Assembly (NCBI GenBank): GCA_021325365.1
Contig: JAJPHF010000184.1
Span: 1 to 64,000, forward strand
Direction of reading: 5' to 3'
Length of the DNA stretch: 64,000 bases
Source of the DNA: Pseudomonadota bacterium
GTDB taxonomy: Bacteria > Chloroflexota > UBA6077 > JAJPHF01
The notes beneath the pieces are model-generated. The model had not been told where the DNA came from, did not search any database, and was given only the letters and a program-made list of their open reading frames with translations. The position numbers and the translations under genes are program-made. Positions 16,356-25,384 of this stretch are shown here, piece by piece (positions within the stretch are counted from its first letter, which is position 1; every line of letters begins with the position of its first letter).

Positions 16356-16906
16356 GCTGGGCGGGGGCCGTCGGCGCCCATGATGACGCCGCCGCGCTTC
16401 GTCACCTCGGCCTCGGCGGTCGCGTAGTCGGGCAGCCAGGTCGTGATCTCCAGCTTGCAGCCCCACGGGTCCTCGAAGTACAGGCTGACGGCGCCGAAGC
16501 CCGGGTGGGCGTAGAAGGCGCCATCGCTGCGCAGCTTGACCCCCTTGGCGCGCAAGTGGGCCTGCCACTGCTCTAGCTCTTCGAGGCTGCGGCAGTTGAA
16601 GGCGTAGTGGACAATGGGCGGCACGTTCGTCGGGCCGATCGGGTCGCCCAGGAACAGGCTGATCACGTGGCTGCCAATGCGGATGTCCTCGTGTGGGCGC
16701 ACCGGGTGCGCGTCATCACCGCCCCAGTTGTAGCGGCTGACCACCTCGGCGCCAAGCACGTCCACGTACCAGCGCTCGGCCTCCACCAGGTCGGGCACCG
16801 AGAACGCGATGTGGTCCCAGCCGGTCAGCCGCAGCGGCGCGCTGCTCTCCGGCAGCGGGATGGCCTCCTTCGGCGGCGCGACGACCGATAGCGTGTCGAT
16901 AGCCAT
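16352..16906 (-). CDS. VOC-superfamily metalloprotein (glyoxalase/extradiol-like, 184 aa)
   Basis: The start at 16906 follows GAGGAGGTGCCGT. One VOC module pair is present: WDHIAFSVPD gives the first His, IVHYAFNC the second, and CKLEITTW the Glu, a complete H/H/E metal site. Members include glyoxalases, fosfomycin-inactivating enzymes and small extradiol dioxygenases; which applies is not decided by the sequence. An N-terminal extension of about 25 residues precedes the first strand. The gene converges on the amidohydrolase and is separated from obg by the DnaA-box region. Confidence 0.85.
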   Translation of the reverse strand: MAIDTLSVVAPPKEAIPLPESSAPLRLTGWDHIAFSVPDLVEAERWYVDVLGAEVVSRYNWGGDDAHPVRPHEDIRIGSHVISLFLGDPIGPTNVPPIVHYAFNCRSLEELEQWQAHLRAKGVKLRSDGAFYAHPGFGAVSLYFEDPWGCKLEITTWLPDYATAEAEVTKRGGVIMGADGPRPA

Positions 16907-17049
16907 ACGGCACCTCCTCGCAACAGGACAGGCGCGGCGCAACAGGTCCCCTCGTGCGCCCATTATATCCCCCCGGCGGGCGCGGCCGGGGGCGACGGGC
17001 GCCGCCGAGGACTCCTCGTCCTCGCCGCGGTGGACAGAACGGGCCATCC

Positions 17050-17295
17050 TGTGGATAAGTGCCTCCTAGCTGTGGATAACCAGGGGACACCTGTGGATAT
17101 GATGACTGGTTGTCCACGAGAGGAGACGGGGCGAGGGCGCGCCGAGGCGGCCACCCGCCGCGCCGGGTGGTGGAGGTTCTCCCTCAGGGTTATCCCCAGC
17201 GAGCGGGCTTTCCCCCGACTTATCCCCAGCCGGTCCCTGCGCGCGGGAGGCGCCCCGGTCCAGGCATTTCCTGGCTTTGCGCGCGCCTGTCCACA
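17050..17295. other. Cluster of DnaA-box-like 9-mers (candidate origin or DnaA-binding locus)
   Basis: Exact consensus boxes TGTGGATAA lie at 17050-17058 and 17071-17079. Near matches lie at 17092-17100 (TGTGGATAT), 17110-17118 (TTGTCCACG), 17190-17198 and 17220-17228 (both TTATCCCCA) and 17287-17295 (CTGTCCACA). The first three are in the same direction and spaced exactly 21 nt apart, two helical turns. The region is a 495-nt gap without genes between divergent transcription units, and 17290-17345 is poorer in GC than its surroundings. This is the expected look of oriC; dnaA itself is not in the window, and a DnaA-controlled promoter is the main alternative. Confidence 0.6.
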
Positions 17296-17401
17296 TACGC
17301 CGCTGCCTACTACGTCTTCTACGGTATCCTCTTCCTAGAGCTGAAGACCGGGTGCAACTGGAGTGGGGACGGACGACGTCCGGGGGAAAGACTGGCCGGC
17401 C

Positions 17402-18670
17402 ATGCCTGATCGGCAAAGCTCGTTCTTCGACGAGGCGCGCATCTACGTGAAAGGCGGCACCGGGGGCAACGGCGCCCTCAGCTTCCGCCGCGAGAAGTAC
17501 GTGCCGTTCGGCGGTCCCGACGGCGGGGACGGCGGCCGCGGCGGCAGCGTGTTCCTGCGCGTGAGCCCGAACGAGAACACGCTGTTCCAGTTCCAGCACC
17601 GCCGCCAGTTCAAAGCGGAGCGCGGCGGCAGCGGCAGCGGCGCGAAGAAGCACGGCCGCAAGGGCCAGGACCTCGTCATCGACGTGCCGCCGGGCACCGA
17701 GGTGAGCACCGACGAGGGCGTCATCGCCGACCTCGTGCGGCCGGGCGAGATGCTGCTCGTGGCGCGCGGCGGCCGCGGCGGCCTGGGCAACGTCCACTTC
17801 TCCACGCCCACCAACCGCGCGCCGCGCTACGCCGAGAAGGGCGAGCCGGGCGAGGAGCGCTGGCTGCAGCTCGAGTTGAAGATGATCGGCGACGTGGGCC
17901 TGGTGGGCCTGCCGAACGCCGGCAAGAGCAGCCTGCTCGCCGCCATCAGCGCCGCCCGGCCGAAGATCGCGTCCTACCCCTTCACCACGCTGACGCCGAA
18001 CCTGGGCGTGGCCGAGGTCGGGGATCTCGCCATCGTCGTGGCCGACATCCCCGGCCTCATCGAGGGCGCCCACCGCGGCGTCGGGCTGGGCCACCAGTTC
18101 CTGCGCCACGTCGAGCGCTCGCGCATGCTGCTCTACGTCGTGGACGCCAGCGCCCCCGACCCCGTGGCCGACTACGAGACGGTCCGCAACGAGGCGGTGC
18201 AGTACAGCGCGGCGCTGGCCGAGCGGCCGTCGCTGGTAGCGCTGAACAAGATGGACTTGCCTGAGGCGGCGGCGCGGCGCGCGGCCCTGGTCGCGGCGCT
18301 CGGCGGCCCGGACGTCGCCTATCCCGTCTCGGCCCTGACGGGCGAGGGCGTCGCGGCGCTGCTGACGGCGATCGCCGGCGTGCTGGCCGCGCTGCCCGCG
18401 CCCGCGGCGCCCGAGGAGAGCGGCCTGCGCGTCTACCGCCTGGCCCCCGAGGCCGAGACCTGGACGGTGGAGCGCCGGCCCGAGGGCTTCTACGTGCGCG
18501 GCAAGCCGGTCGAGCGGCTGATGGCGATGACCGACCTGAACCAGGAGGACGCGGCGGCCGAGCTACAGCGGCGGCTGGCCCGCATGGGGGTGCTGGAGGC
18601 GCTGGAGCGCGCCGGCGTCCAGTCGGGCGACGCCGTCCAGATCGGCGACAGCGTGCTCGAATGGACTTGA
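17402..18670 (+). CDS. obg: Obg/CgtA-family GTPase (422 aa)
   Basis: The start at 17402 ([19 protein letters not shown]) is chosen by family alignment; an upstream GTG at 17363 is possible. The glycine-rich OBG domain (1-158) contains [12 protein letters not shown]. The G domain has the P-loop GLPNAGKSS, the switch region with [10 protein letters not shown], and NKMDL for guanine specificity. A C-terminal OCT domain (about 345-420) is present, as in Gram-positive and Chloroflexota forms. Obg binds the large ribosomal subunit and links GTP levels to ribosome assembly. Its end overlaps nadD by 10 nt. Confidence 0.97.
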   Translation: MPDRQSSFFDEARIYVKGGTGGNGALSFRREKYVPFGGPDGGDGGRGGSVFLRVSPNENTLFQFQHRRQFKAERGGSGSGAKKHGRKGQDLVIDVPPGTEVSTDEGVIADLVRPGEMLLVARGGRGGLGNVHFSTPTNRAPRYAEKGEPGEERWLQLELKMIGDVGLVGLPNAGKSSLLAAISAARPKIASYPFTTLTPNLGVAEVGDLAIVVADIPGLIEGAHRGVGLGHQFLRHVERSRMLLYVVDASAPDPVADYETVRNEAVQYSAALAERPSLVALNKMDLPEAAARRAALVAALGGPDVAYPVSALTGEGVAALLTAIAGVLAALPAPAAPEESGLRVYRLAPEAETWTVERRPEGFYVRGKPVERLMAMTDLNQEDAAAELQRRLARMGVLEALERAGVQSGDAVQIGDSVLEWT

Positions 18671-19284
18671 GTTCTCTCGGCGTCTTCGGCGGCACCTTCG
18701 ATCCGCCGCACTACGGGCACCTGGCGATCGCCGAAGAGGCGGCCGATCAGCTTCGCCTGCCGACCGTGCTGTTCGTGCCCACGGGCCAACCGCCGCACAA
18801 GCCGGGCGTGCCGGTCACGCCGGCGGCGCACCGCGTGCGCATGACGGCGCTGGCAATCGCCGACAACCCGCGCTTCCGCCTCTCCTGCATCGACATCGAG
18901 CGGCCGGGGCCATCGTACACGGCCGACCTGCTGGCGCTGCTCCACGCCGAATACGGCGCGGCCACCACCCTGTACTTCATCTGCGGCATGGACATGCTGG
19001 CCAGCTTCCTCACCTGGCACGAGCCGGCGCGCATCCTCGCCCAGTGCCAGCTCGTGGCCGTCACGCGGCCCGGCTGCGCCCCAGTCGACGTGGCCGCGCT
19101 GGAGGCGGCGCTACCCGCCGCGCGGGGGCGCGTCCACCTGCTGCGCGCGCCCGGCCTGGACATATCGGGCACGGAGCTACGGACGCGCGTAACCACCGGG
19201 CGCTCCATCCGCTACCTCGTGCCGCCCGTCGTCGCCGCCTACATCGCCGAGCACGGACTGTACCGCGCCGACGCGGGCATCTAA
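18661..19284 (+). CDS. nadD: Nicotinate-nucleotide adenylyltransferase (207 aa)
   Basis: The N-terminus has the nucleotidyltransferase motif [11 protein letters not shown] (GxFxPxHxGH), and [10 protein letters not shown] near the C-terminus is the ISxTxxR motif. The enzyme joins ATP and nicotinate mononucleotide to form deamido-NAD, a step of NAD synthesis. The length is normal. The ATG lies inside the last codons of obg, so translation is probably coupled. The rsfS/yqeK genes that often follow are absent; a repeat-bearing gap follows instead. Confidence 0.96.
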   Translation: MDLSSLGVFGGTFDPPHYGHLAIAEEAADQLRLPTVLFVPTGQPPHKPGVPVTPAAHRVRMTALAIADNPRFRLSCIDIERPGPSYTADLLALLHAEYGAATTLYFICGMDMLASFLTWHEPARILAQCQLVAVTRPGCAPVDVAALEAALPAARGRVHLLRAPGLDISGTELRTRVTTGRSIRYLVPPVVAAYIAEHGLYRADAGI

Positions 19285-19465
19285 CCGGGTTGCGCCTCGC
19301 CGGCCATGGGCGCAATCGGTCGCGCCCCTCCGAGGCTGCCAACATTGCCCATCCGTGTAGATATCGGCGTCCCGGCGGCCTGGCGCACCTCAGACCATCT
19401 TGCCGGGTGGCCGGGCAGCCGGCGGGCGGACCATCCTGCCCACTGATCGGGGCAGCCGGCGGGCG

Positions 19466-19517
19466 GTAGGGGCGGGTTTCATGCCCGCCCGCGGCCGTCG
19501 AGGCCGCAACCCCGGCG
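19466..19517. repeat. GTAGGGGCG double-hairpin repeat, copy 2
   Basis: GGCGGG/CCCGCC around a TTTCATG-type loop, then GCGGCC/GGCCGC around GTCGA. It sits in the 282-nt gap between nadD and the convergent SDR gene. Confidence 0.75.
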
Positions 19518-19566
19518 CGCGCCGCCCGCCGCGAACAAACCTGCAAACCGCCGTAGGACTGACCGC

Positions 19567-20334
19567 TTACGGCATGACCTGGCCGCCGTTGACGTGGAGC
19601 ACCTGGCCGGTGACCATGCGGCTGCGCGGGCTGGCAAGGTACAGGATGGCCTCGGCCAGGTCCTCCGGCTCCGCCACCTGGCCCAGCGGCACGCTGGCGT
19701 TGAGCTGCGCCCAGCCCGCGTCGTCGAAGTGGCTCCGGATGCGCTCGGTGGCCGTCGTGCCGGGGGCGACGGCGTTCACGCGGACGTTGTAGGGCGCCAG
19801 CTCGATCGCCGCTGTGCGCGTGAAGCCGATGATGCCGGCCTTCGCGGCCGAATAGTGGGCGCGCATCGGCGCGGGCGACGCGCCCTGGCACGACGACAGG
19901 TTGACGATGCAGCCGCGGCGGCGCTCCATCATGTGCGGCACGACGGCGCGCGTGCCGAGAAACGGCGCCTTCAGGTTCAGGTCCAGGATGTCGTCCCACT
20001 GCGCCTCGGTCATCTCCCAGAGCCAGACCGTCTTCGAGCCACCCGCGTTGTTCACCAGCACGTCAATCTGCCCGAAGCGCGCGAGGACGGCCTGCACCAT
20101 CTCCTCGACCGCCGCGCGCCGCGTCACGTCGCAGCGGAAGTAGGCCGCCTCGGCGCCGGCGTCCTGTAGCTCGCGCGCCGCCGACTCGCCGCGCTCGTCG
20201 GCCACGTCCACGAGCGCCAGGCGCGCGCCATGCTGGGCGAACAGCCGCGCCGTCGCCCGCCCGATCCCCGCCCCCGCGCCCGTGATGATCGCGACCTGCC
20301 CCTCCAGCTCGCGCGCGCCCAGCGGCAGCACCAT
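19567..20334 (-). CDS. Short-chain dehydrogenase/reductase (255 aa)
   Basis: A classical SDR: cofactor motif TGAGAGIG from residue 18, Asp after the second strand (LVDVAD) suggesting NAD rather than NADP, NNAG near residue 90, catalytic Ser in LSSCQG and YSAAK. The start ATG at 20334 is preceded by GGGAGGAGCGAGG. It oxidises or reduces an alcohol/ketone; many catabolic SDRs of this size act on hydroxyacyl or dihydrodiol substrates. The sequence does not fix the substrate. It ends next to a convergent gap with no partner gene. Confidence 0.93.
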   Translation of the reverse strand: MVLPLGARELEGQVAIITGAGAGIGRATARLFAQHGARLALVDVADERGESAARELQDAGAEAAYFRCDVTRRAAVEEMVQAVLARFGQIDVLVNNAGGSKTVWLWEMTEAQWDDILDLNLKAPFLGTRAVVPHMMERRRGCIVNLSSCQGASPAPMRAHYSAAKAGIIGFTRTAAIELAPYNVRVNAVAPGTTATERIRSHFDDAGWAQLNASVPLGQVAEPEDLAEAILYLASPRSRMVTGQVLHVNGGQVMP

Positions 20335-20390
20335 TTGCCTCGCTCCTCCCCAGGTCCACCATGCGACGTCAACTCATCCAGGCAACGTAG

Positions 20391-20411
20391 GGCAAGGGCT
20401 CGTCCCTTGCC
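20391..20411. repeat. Dispersed hairpin, copy 3 of the GGGCAAGGG family
   Basis: GGCAAGGG and CCCTTGCC form a perfect stem around CTCGT, followed by GCCCGGCGCTGGTAACC. The 3' flank is shared with the copy at 46105-46125. Confidence 0.7.
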
Positions 20412-20456
20412 GCCCGGCGCTGGTAACCCCTCCTGTGCAGCTACGGCATCGCCGGA

Positions 20457-20816
20457 TCAGTAACGACGAATCACCCATCCCCTATCGAGGTGAAACCCGA
20501 AGAGTCCCGCGAGGCCTACAACGAGCCAGAATACTCCAAAGATGCCGATCACCCAACTATCTTGCACTATGTCCAATCGATAGAAACTATGGAATGGCAC
20601 TCCAAGTCGCATTTGCCGGTAGGCGAGTCGTTCTCGAAAGACAATCATCAGAATCCCGACGAGAATTAACCCTATGGGCGCGCTCGCGATAGATATTATG
20701 ATGATACACCCGAGCAGTAGCCCACCAAACGATAACAAACCGATGAGCAACCAATCGGTCTTACTTCTGCGACCGGACTCACTCGCCGTACCATGCCTGC
20801 GACGATGTCTGGCCAA
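20457..20816 (-). CDS. Small hypothetical membrane protein (119 aa)
   Basis: A TTG start at 20816 is supported by GGGAG six nt upstream. The N-terminal 20 residues are basic (MARHRRRHGT...). Two adjoining hydrophobic segments (about 23-58, containing LLIGLLSFGGLLLGCIIIIS) and one near the C-terminus (about 85-108) suggest three membrane spans. The stretch is clearly lower in GC than its neighbours, with A/T third positions, suggesting foreign origin. I do not recognise a family. It shares orientation with the flanking genes but is separated from them by more than 80 nt. Confidence 0.55.
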   Translation of the reverse strand: MARHRRRHGTASESGRRSKTDWLLIGLLSFGGLLLGCIIIISIASAPIGLILVGILMIVFRERLAYRQMRLGVPFHSFYRLDIVQDSWVIGIFGVFWLVVGLAGLFGFHLDRGWVIRRY

Positions 20817-20902
20817 ATCGGGCTCCCGAGAATTGCCCGGCGGCTACCTCATGTGCTGCCCCCACACAGAGCCCGCCAGCCGCGACAGCCGAGCAGCAGG
20901 CG

Positions 20903-21859
20903 TCAGGTTTCCAGCGTGCTCGGGTGGAACAGGTCCTCAGGGGCGAACTTGAGCGGGGTGAGGGCTTGTTGGCGGGCGTACTCCAGCATCGTGTCGACTT
21001 CGGCGCGGGTGGCGCGGAAGCCCCAGCGGTAGAAGTCGGCGCCGCCGGCCGCTTGCTCCTCTTCCCACAGGCCGCGGTACCAGAGCGACGTCTGGTGGAC
21101 GCGCTGCCAGCGCAGCCACTCGTAGCAGCGCTCCTTCGACTGCTGCCAGGCGTTGAACAGGCTCATCGCTACCCACGGGTGCTCGTCCAGCAGCGCCGTG
21201 CGGATGAGCAGCGTGTGGTGGATCGGGAAGATGCCCGTGCGGCGGTAGTACGCGCGCTCTAGCTCGGGGTAATTCGGGAAGAGGTAGTCGATGTTCGGGT
21301 GGCCGTTCGGCGCCCAGGTCTCGGTGGTGATGGCGGCGTCGATCGCGCCCGCCGCGAGCTGATCGTGCAGTGTCTGGCCCGGCGGCACGGCCTCGAGCTT
21401 CAGCCAGTCGGGCGGCTGCCAGTCGCCCACGCGGTCCTGCCGCTGCGCGACCCAGGTCACCGACTTCGGGTCGAGGCCGTAGTCCTCGATCAGGATGGCG
21501 CGTCCCCACAGCGCCGCGCTGGTGAACCACGCCTGGATGCCGATGCGGCGGCCGTTCAGGTCGGCGGGCGCGCGGATGCCGGCGCGCGTGTTCACGTAGA
21601 TCGACGAGTGGCGGAACATGCGCTTCACGAAGATGGGGATGGCCGTGAGGCCGAGCGAGCGATAGGGCAGGTCGGCGACATAGGTGAGCGTGAAGAACTC
21701 GCAGGCGTCGAACTCCAGGGCGCGGCCGCGGCGCTGGCGGTCGGCGTCGTCGGCGTTGACGCACACCTCCAGGTCGATGCCCTCGGGCTTCACCGTGCCG
21801 TCGATGAGCGCGCGGGCGCGATCGTACGGCCCGCAAGTCATGGTCAGCTTCAGCGCCAT
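20903..21859 (-). CDS. Pht5-like / periplasmic-binding-fold protein without signal peptide (318 aa)
   Basis: The start at 21859 follows GCAGGAGGACGGC. The N-terminus MALKLTMTCGPYDRARALIDG and FDACEFFTLTYVADLPYRSLGLTAIPIF match proteins annotated as 4,5-dihydroxyphthalate decarboxylase and as NMT1-like binding proteins. There is no signal or lipobox, so it is probably cytoplasmic. It may be a decarboxylase in aromatic breakdown, or a binding protein that has lost export. The related fold in the rest of the window is always a lipoprotein, which makes this one distinct. Confidence 0.75.
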   Translation of the reverse strand: MALKLTMTCGPYDRARALIDGTVKPEGIDLEVCVNADDADRQRRGRALEFDACEFFTLTYVADLPYRSLGLTAIPIFVKRMFRHSSIYVNTRAGIRAPADLNGRRIGIQAWFTSAALWGRAILIEDYGLDPKSVTWVAQRQDRVGDWQPPDWLKLEAVPPGQTLHDQLAAGAIDAAITTETWAPNGHPNIDYLFPNYPELERAYYRRTGIFPIHHTLLIRTALLDEHPWVAMSLFNAWQQSKERCYEWLRWQRVHQTSLWYRGLWEEEQAAGGADFYRWGFRATRAEVDTMLEYARQQALTPLKFAPEDLFHPSTLET

Positions 21860-22807
21860 CGCCGTCCTCCTGCGCGCGCCGCGGGGGCCAGCTCACTATC
21901 ATTCGCCCTGGCGCGCGGCGGCCCATTATAGCCGCCGCCAGTGACTGATGGCCTGCGCCCGCGGCACTACCATTGTGGCCTGCGGCACGTCTCGCCTGTC
22001 TGGCCGGCGCGGGCCTCCACACACTGCCCTGGAGCCTGAAGATGAGTGTCCCCAGCATTCTGCAGTCGATCGCGCGGCCCCACTGGTTGCCCTTCCCTCC
22101 CGGCTGCCCGCGGCTGCGCCGGACGCCCGCCCCTCCCCATCCCAGCCCGGCTGCCGGTCGCCCCTCCGGACGCCCGCCCTTCCCCAATGCCTTTCTATGT
22201 AGGGGCGCTGCGCCCTGCCCGATCGCCGCCCGACCCGGTGTCCTAGCGAATCCGGCACACGCTTCCCGCCCTCCCCCTCTCCTGAGGGAGAGGGGGGCAG
22301 GGGGGTGAGGTCAGTCCCTCTCCCTCTCCCTCTGGGAGAGGGTCGGGGTGAGGGCGTCCCTCTCCGGCTAGCTTGCCAGGCCGGCCCGGTATCCGGCCGC
22401 GAGGCGCGCCGGAGAGCGCCCGCCGTCCGGCGCGACGTGGTCGCCGTCCCTGCCCGTGCACGCATCCCACCGCGCTCGCCGCCCGCGCCCGGCCCGGGAC
22501 AGCACCCGCCGGCCCGGCCCGCCGCGAGCCATCGGAGGATTATCGTACGGGGTAAGCGATGCGACCTTCCGCGCCCGACCAGCCCGCGCAGACCCGCGCC
22601 CGGCCTAGCACTTAACCACCCGGCAAAGGAGCATCGTTTGACCGTTCCTCGGCTAAACTCTCGCGCCCGCGGAGCCACCCGCGGGCGCGATCGACGGGGC
22701 TGCCATGCGCTGCCAAAACCGAGGACACCCTCGGGCATGGGCCGAGTTGCTTGTGCGCTCGCTCGGCGCCTACCATGAGGCGCGGGGCAGGCGGAAGGAG
22801 GACGGCG
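21860..22807. other. Long gap without genes (948 nt), rich in palindromes
   Basis: No convincing coding frame with a ribosome site was found on either strand. Visible contents are a direct repeat containing CCGGACGCCCGCCC (around 22121 and 22167), a GTAGGGGCG-like piece near 22199, and the palindromes at 22262-22345. The last 150 nt probably hold the promoter of the asparaginase gene. Confidence 0.6.
22262..22345. repeat. CCCTCTCC...GGAGAGGG palindromes, two copies
   Basis: Two adjacent inverted repeats of the form CCCCCTCTCCTGAGGGAGAGGGGGG and CCCTCTCCCTCTGGGAGAGGG type sequence. They are similar in kind to the palindromes at 3440-3572, 26531-26555 and 35025-35058. Confidence 0.65.
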
Positions 22808-23749
22808 GTGCCACTGATCAAGCTGATCGCCACGGGCGGGACCATCGCCAACACGGGCCACGGGCTCATCGGCATCGACGACGTGCTGCGCGACGTGCCG
22901 CAAGCGCGCGAGCTGGCCGACTTCGAGGTGGTCGAGGCGACGCGTGTGCGCAGCGGCTCGATCCGCTTGCAGCACTGGCTCGACGTGGCGCGCGCCGCCG
23001 TCCAGGCCGCCGACGATCCGCGCATCGACGCCATCGTCGTCACGCACGGCACCTTCACCGTCGAGGAGACCGCCTTCTTCCTGCACCTGACAGTGCGCAC
23101 GCGGAAGCCGCTCGTGTGCGTCGCGTCGCAGCGCAAGCACGACGAGGTGGGCAACGACGGCGACCGCAACCTGCTCGACGCCATCCGCGTGGCCCTCACG
23201 CCCGAGGCCGCCGGGCAAGGCTGTCTGGTCGTGCTGCACGAGGAGATCCACTCGGCGCGCGACGTGGTGAAGACCAACCAGCGGCCCGGCGGCTTCGTCT
23301 CGCTCGGCCACGGGATCCTGGGCCACGTCGAGACGGACCAGGTGAGCTTCTACCACGCGCCGCTGCGCCGGCACACCCACCGCTCAGAGTTCGACGTGCG
23401 GGACATCGACACGCTCCCGCGCGTGGACGTGGTGGCGGCCTACGTGGGCGCCGACGACGCGGCCGCCCGCGCCTGCGTGGCGGCGGGGGCGCGGGGCCTG
23501 GTGGTCCACGGCTACACGTACAACGGCCGGCCGTCGGCCGACCAGGAGGCGGGCATCGCCGCGATCGCGGCGTCCATCCCCGTCGTGCTGGCCAGCCGCG
23601 GCGGGGGCGGGCGCATCCCCCTCGACGAGGAGAGCCCTTACGTGCGCGCCGACAGCCTGGTGTCGCACAAGGCCCGCATCCTCCTGATGCTTGGCCTCAC
23701 CCGCACCGCCGACCGCGGCGAGCTACAGCGCATGTTCTCGGAGTATTAG
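22808..23749 (+). CDS. L-asparaginase family amidohydrolase (313 aa)
   Basis: The GTG start at 22808 has AAGGAGG just upstream and places LIATGGTIANTG at the very N-terminus, as expected. The second active-site motif VVTHGTFTVEETAFF supplies Thr, and Lys is in a later position (SQRKHDE). Type I/II asparaginases hydrolyse Asn or Gln to the acid and ammonia; relatives act on other amides. The lack of a signal peptide makes it cytoplasmic. The stop codon directly abuts the start of the UbiD gene, so the two are co-translated, suggesting a linked amide-hydrolysis and decarboxylation job. Confidence 0.87.
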   Translation: MPLIKLIATGGTIANTGHGLIGIDDVLRDVPQARELADFEVVEATRVRSGSIRLQHWLDVARAAVQAADDPRIDAIVVTHGTFTVEETAFFLHLTVRTRKPLVCVASQRKHDEVGNDGDRNLLDAIRVALTPEAAGQGCLVVLHEEIHSARDVVKTNQRPGGFVSLGHGILGHVETDQVSFYHAPLRRHTHRSEFDVRDIDTLPRVDVVAAYVGADDAAARACVAAGARGLVVHGYTYNGRPSADQEAGIAAIAASIPVVLASRGGGGRIPLDEESPYVRADSLVSHKARILLMLGLTRTADRGELQRMFSEY

Positions 23750-25204
23750 ATGTATCAAGACCTGCGGGAATGGCTGGACCAGGTGGACGACCTGGGCCAG
23801 CTGCAGCGCGTCAAGGGCGTCGACTGGGACCTGGAATTGGGCGCGCTCACCGACCTGATGGCGCGCAAGCCGGCGCACGCCGCGGCCCTGCTGTTCGACG
23901 AGATCAAGGGCTACCCGGCCGGCTACCGCGTGGCGAGCGGCCTGCTCAACTCGCGCGAGCGCCTCGCCCTCACGCTCGGCATGCCGACCGAGTGGCCGTC
24001 GGACATGGCGTTCGTGCAGGCGCTGCGCCCGCGCGTGGCCCAGCTCGCGCTAACGCCGCCGCGCGTCGTCACCAGCGGCCCCATCCTCGAAAACGAGCAG
24101 GTGGGCGACGCCGTGGACCTGTCCCAGTTCCCCGTGCCCCGCTGGCACCAGTTCGATGGCGGCCGCTACATCGGCACCGGCGACCTCATCATGACGCGCG
24201 ACCCCGACAGCGGCTGGGTGAACGCCGCGACCTACCGCGTGATGGTGCAGGACGCCCAGCACCTCTCGCTGTACATCTCGCCCGGCCACCAGGGTTACCT
24301 GCACCGCGAGCGCTACTTCGCCCTCGGGCAGCCCTGCCCGGTCGCCATGAGCTTCGGCTGCGACCCGCTGCTGCTGATCCCCGCCGGCACGGAGGTGCCG
24401 CGCGGCGTGTCGGAGTACGACTACGCCGGCGGCCTGCGCGGCGCACCGATCGACGTGATCGAGGGCAGCGTGACGGGCCTGCCGTTCCCCGCCCACGCCG
24501 AGATCGTCGTCGAGGGCTTGCTCACGCCGAACGACCGCCGCCCCGAGGGGCCCTTCGGCGAGTTCACCGGCTACTACGCCAGCGGCTCGCGCGACGAGTA
24601 CACGATGAAGGTCGAGCGGCTGCTTTACCGCGACGACCCCATCATCACCGGCATGCTGGTGGGCCGCCCGCCGCACGACAACTGCCTGATGTACTCGCTC
24701 ATCAAGTCGGCGCAGATCTGGAACGAGCTGGAGCGCGCGGGCGTCTCCAACGTGCAGGGCGTCTGGTACCATCGCACGGCCCAGCGCTTCTGGCTCGTCG
24801 TGTCGATCCAGCAGCGCTACAACGGCCACGCCAAGCAGGCGCTGGGCATCGCCGCGCAGTGCGCCAACACGGCGTACATGGGCCGCTTCGTCATCGTCGT
24901 GGACGACGATATCGATCCGTCGAACACCGACGACGTGCTGTGGGCGATGGCGACGCGCTGCGATCCCGAGCGCGACATCGACGTGCTGCGCGACTGCTGG
25001 AGCGGGCCGCTCGACCCGATCATCCCGCCCGACCGGAGGGGCAGCAACAGCAACTCGAAGGCGCTGATCAACGCCTGCCGGCCGTACACCTGGAAGGACC
25101 GCTTCCCGCCCGTGGCCGAGTCGAGCCCCGAGATCTACCAGGCCGTCCGCGAGAAGTTCGCCGACGTCCTCGCCGCCCGCTCCCCGGTCCGCGTCGCGCG
25201 GTGA
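23750..25204 (+). CDS. UbiD-family decarboxylase (484 aa)
   Basis: The ATG immediately follows the asparaginase stop. The UbiD signature is visible as PEGPFGEFTGYY with the catalytic Glu and the DEYTMKVERL strand, plus NAATYRVMVQD for metal/prFMN phosphate binding and a C-terminal DIDPSNTDDVLWA block. These enzymes use prenylated FMN to decarboxylate (or carboxylate) aromatic or unsaturated acids such as phenolic, furoic or heteroaromatic acids. The length is typical. The UbiX-type prenyltransferase that makes the cofactor is not in the window. A second UbiD gene is at 59605. Confidence 0.92.
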   Translation: MYQDLREWLDQVDDLGQLQRVKGVDWDLELGALTDLMARKPAHAAALLFDEIKGYPAGYRVASGLLNSRERLALTLGMPTEWPSDMAFVQALRPRVAQLALTPPRVVTSGPILENEQVGDAVDLSQFPVPRWHQFDGGRYIGTGDLIMTRDPDSGWVNAATYRVMVQDAQHLSLYISPGHQGYLHRERYFALGQPCPVAMSFGCDPLLLIPAGTEVPRGVSEYDYAGGLRGAPIDVIEGSVTGLPFPAHAEIVVEGLLTPNDRRPEGPFGEFTGYYASGSRDEYTMKVERLLYRDDPIITGMLVGRPPHDNCLMYSLIKSAQIWNELERAGVSNVQGVWYHRTAQRFWLVVSIQQRYNGHAKQALGIAAQCANTAYMGRFVIVVDDDIDPSNTDDVLWAMATRCDPERDIDVLRDCWSGPLDPIIPPDRRGSNSNSKALINACRPYTWKDRFPPVAESSPEIYQAVREKFADVLAARSPVRVAR

Positions 25205-25245
25205 GGCGGTGCGGCAGGCGCGTGGCCCAGCGCTGGGGTCGTCTG

Positions 25246-25342
25246 GTAGGGGTGGGTTTCACGCCCGCCCGCGGCTGCGGTCCTCTCGTAGGGGCGGCAC
25301 TCGTGGCCGCCCGCGGCCGTCGAGGCCGCAGCCCCGGCGCCG
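25246..25342. repeat. GTAGGGGCG double-hairpin repeat, copies 3 and 4 in tandem
   Basis: A partial copy (25246-25280, GTAGGGGTGGG...) is followed by a full copy (25288-25342) with stem GGGCGGC/GCCGCCC and the second hairpin GCGGCC/GGCCGC. Both lie between the UbiD stop and the next binding-protein gene. Confidence 0.75.
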
Positions 25343-25384
25343 CTACCAACGTGAATAATGCTCAACGTCGTTGAAGGGAAGCCT

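Noticed and set aside
22705..25374. 889-codon plus-strand frame across asparaginase and UbiD
   Set aside because: Arg/Pro/Gly-rich shadow; the two genes with motifs are in other frames.
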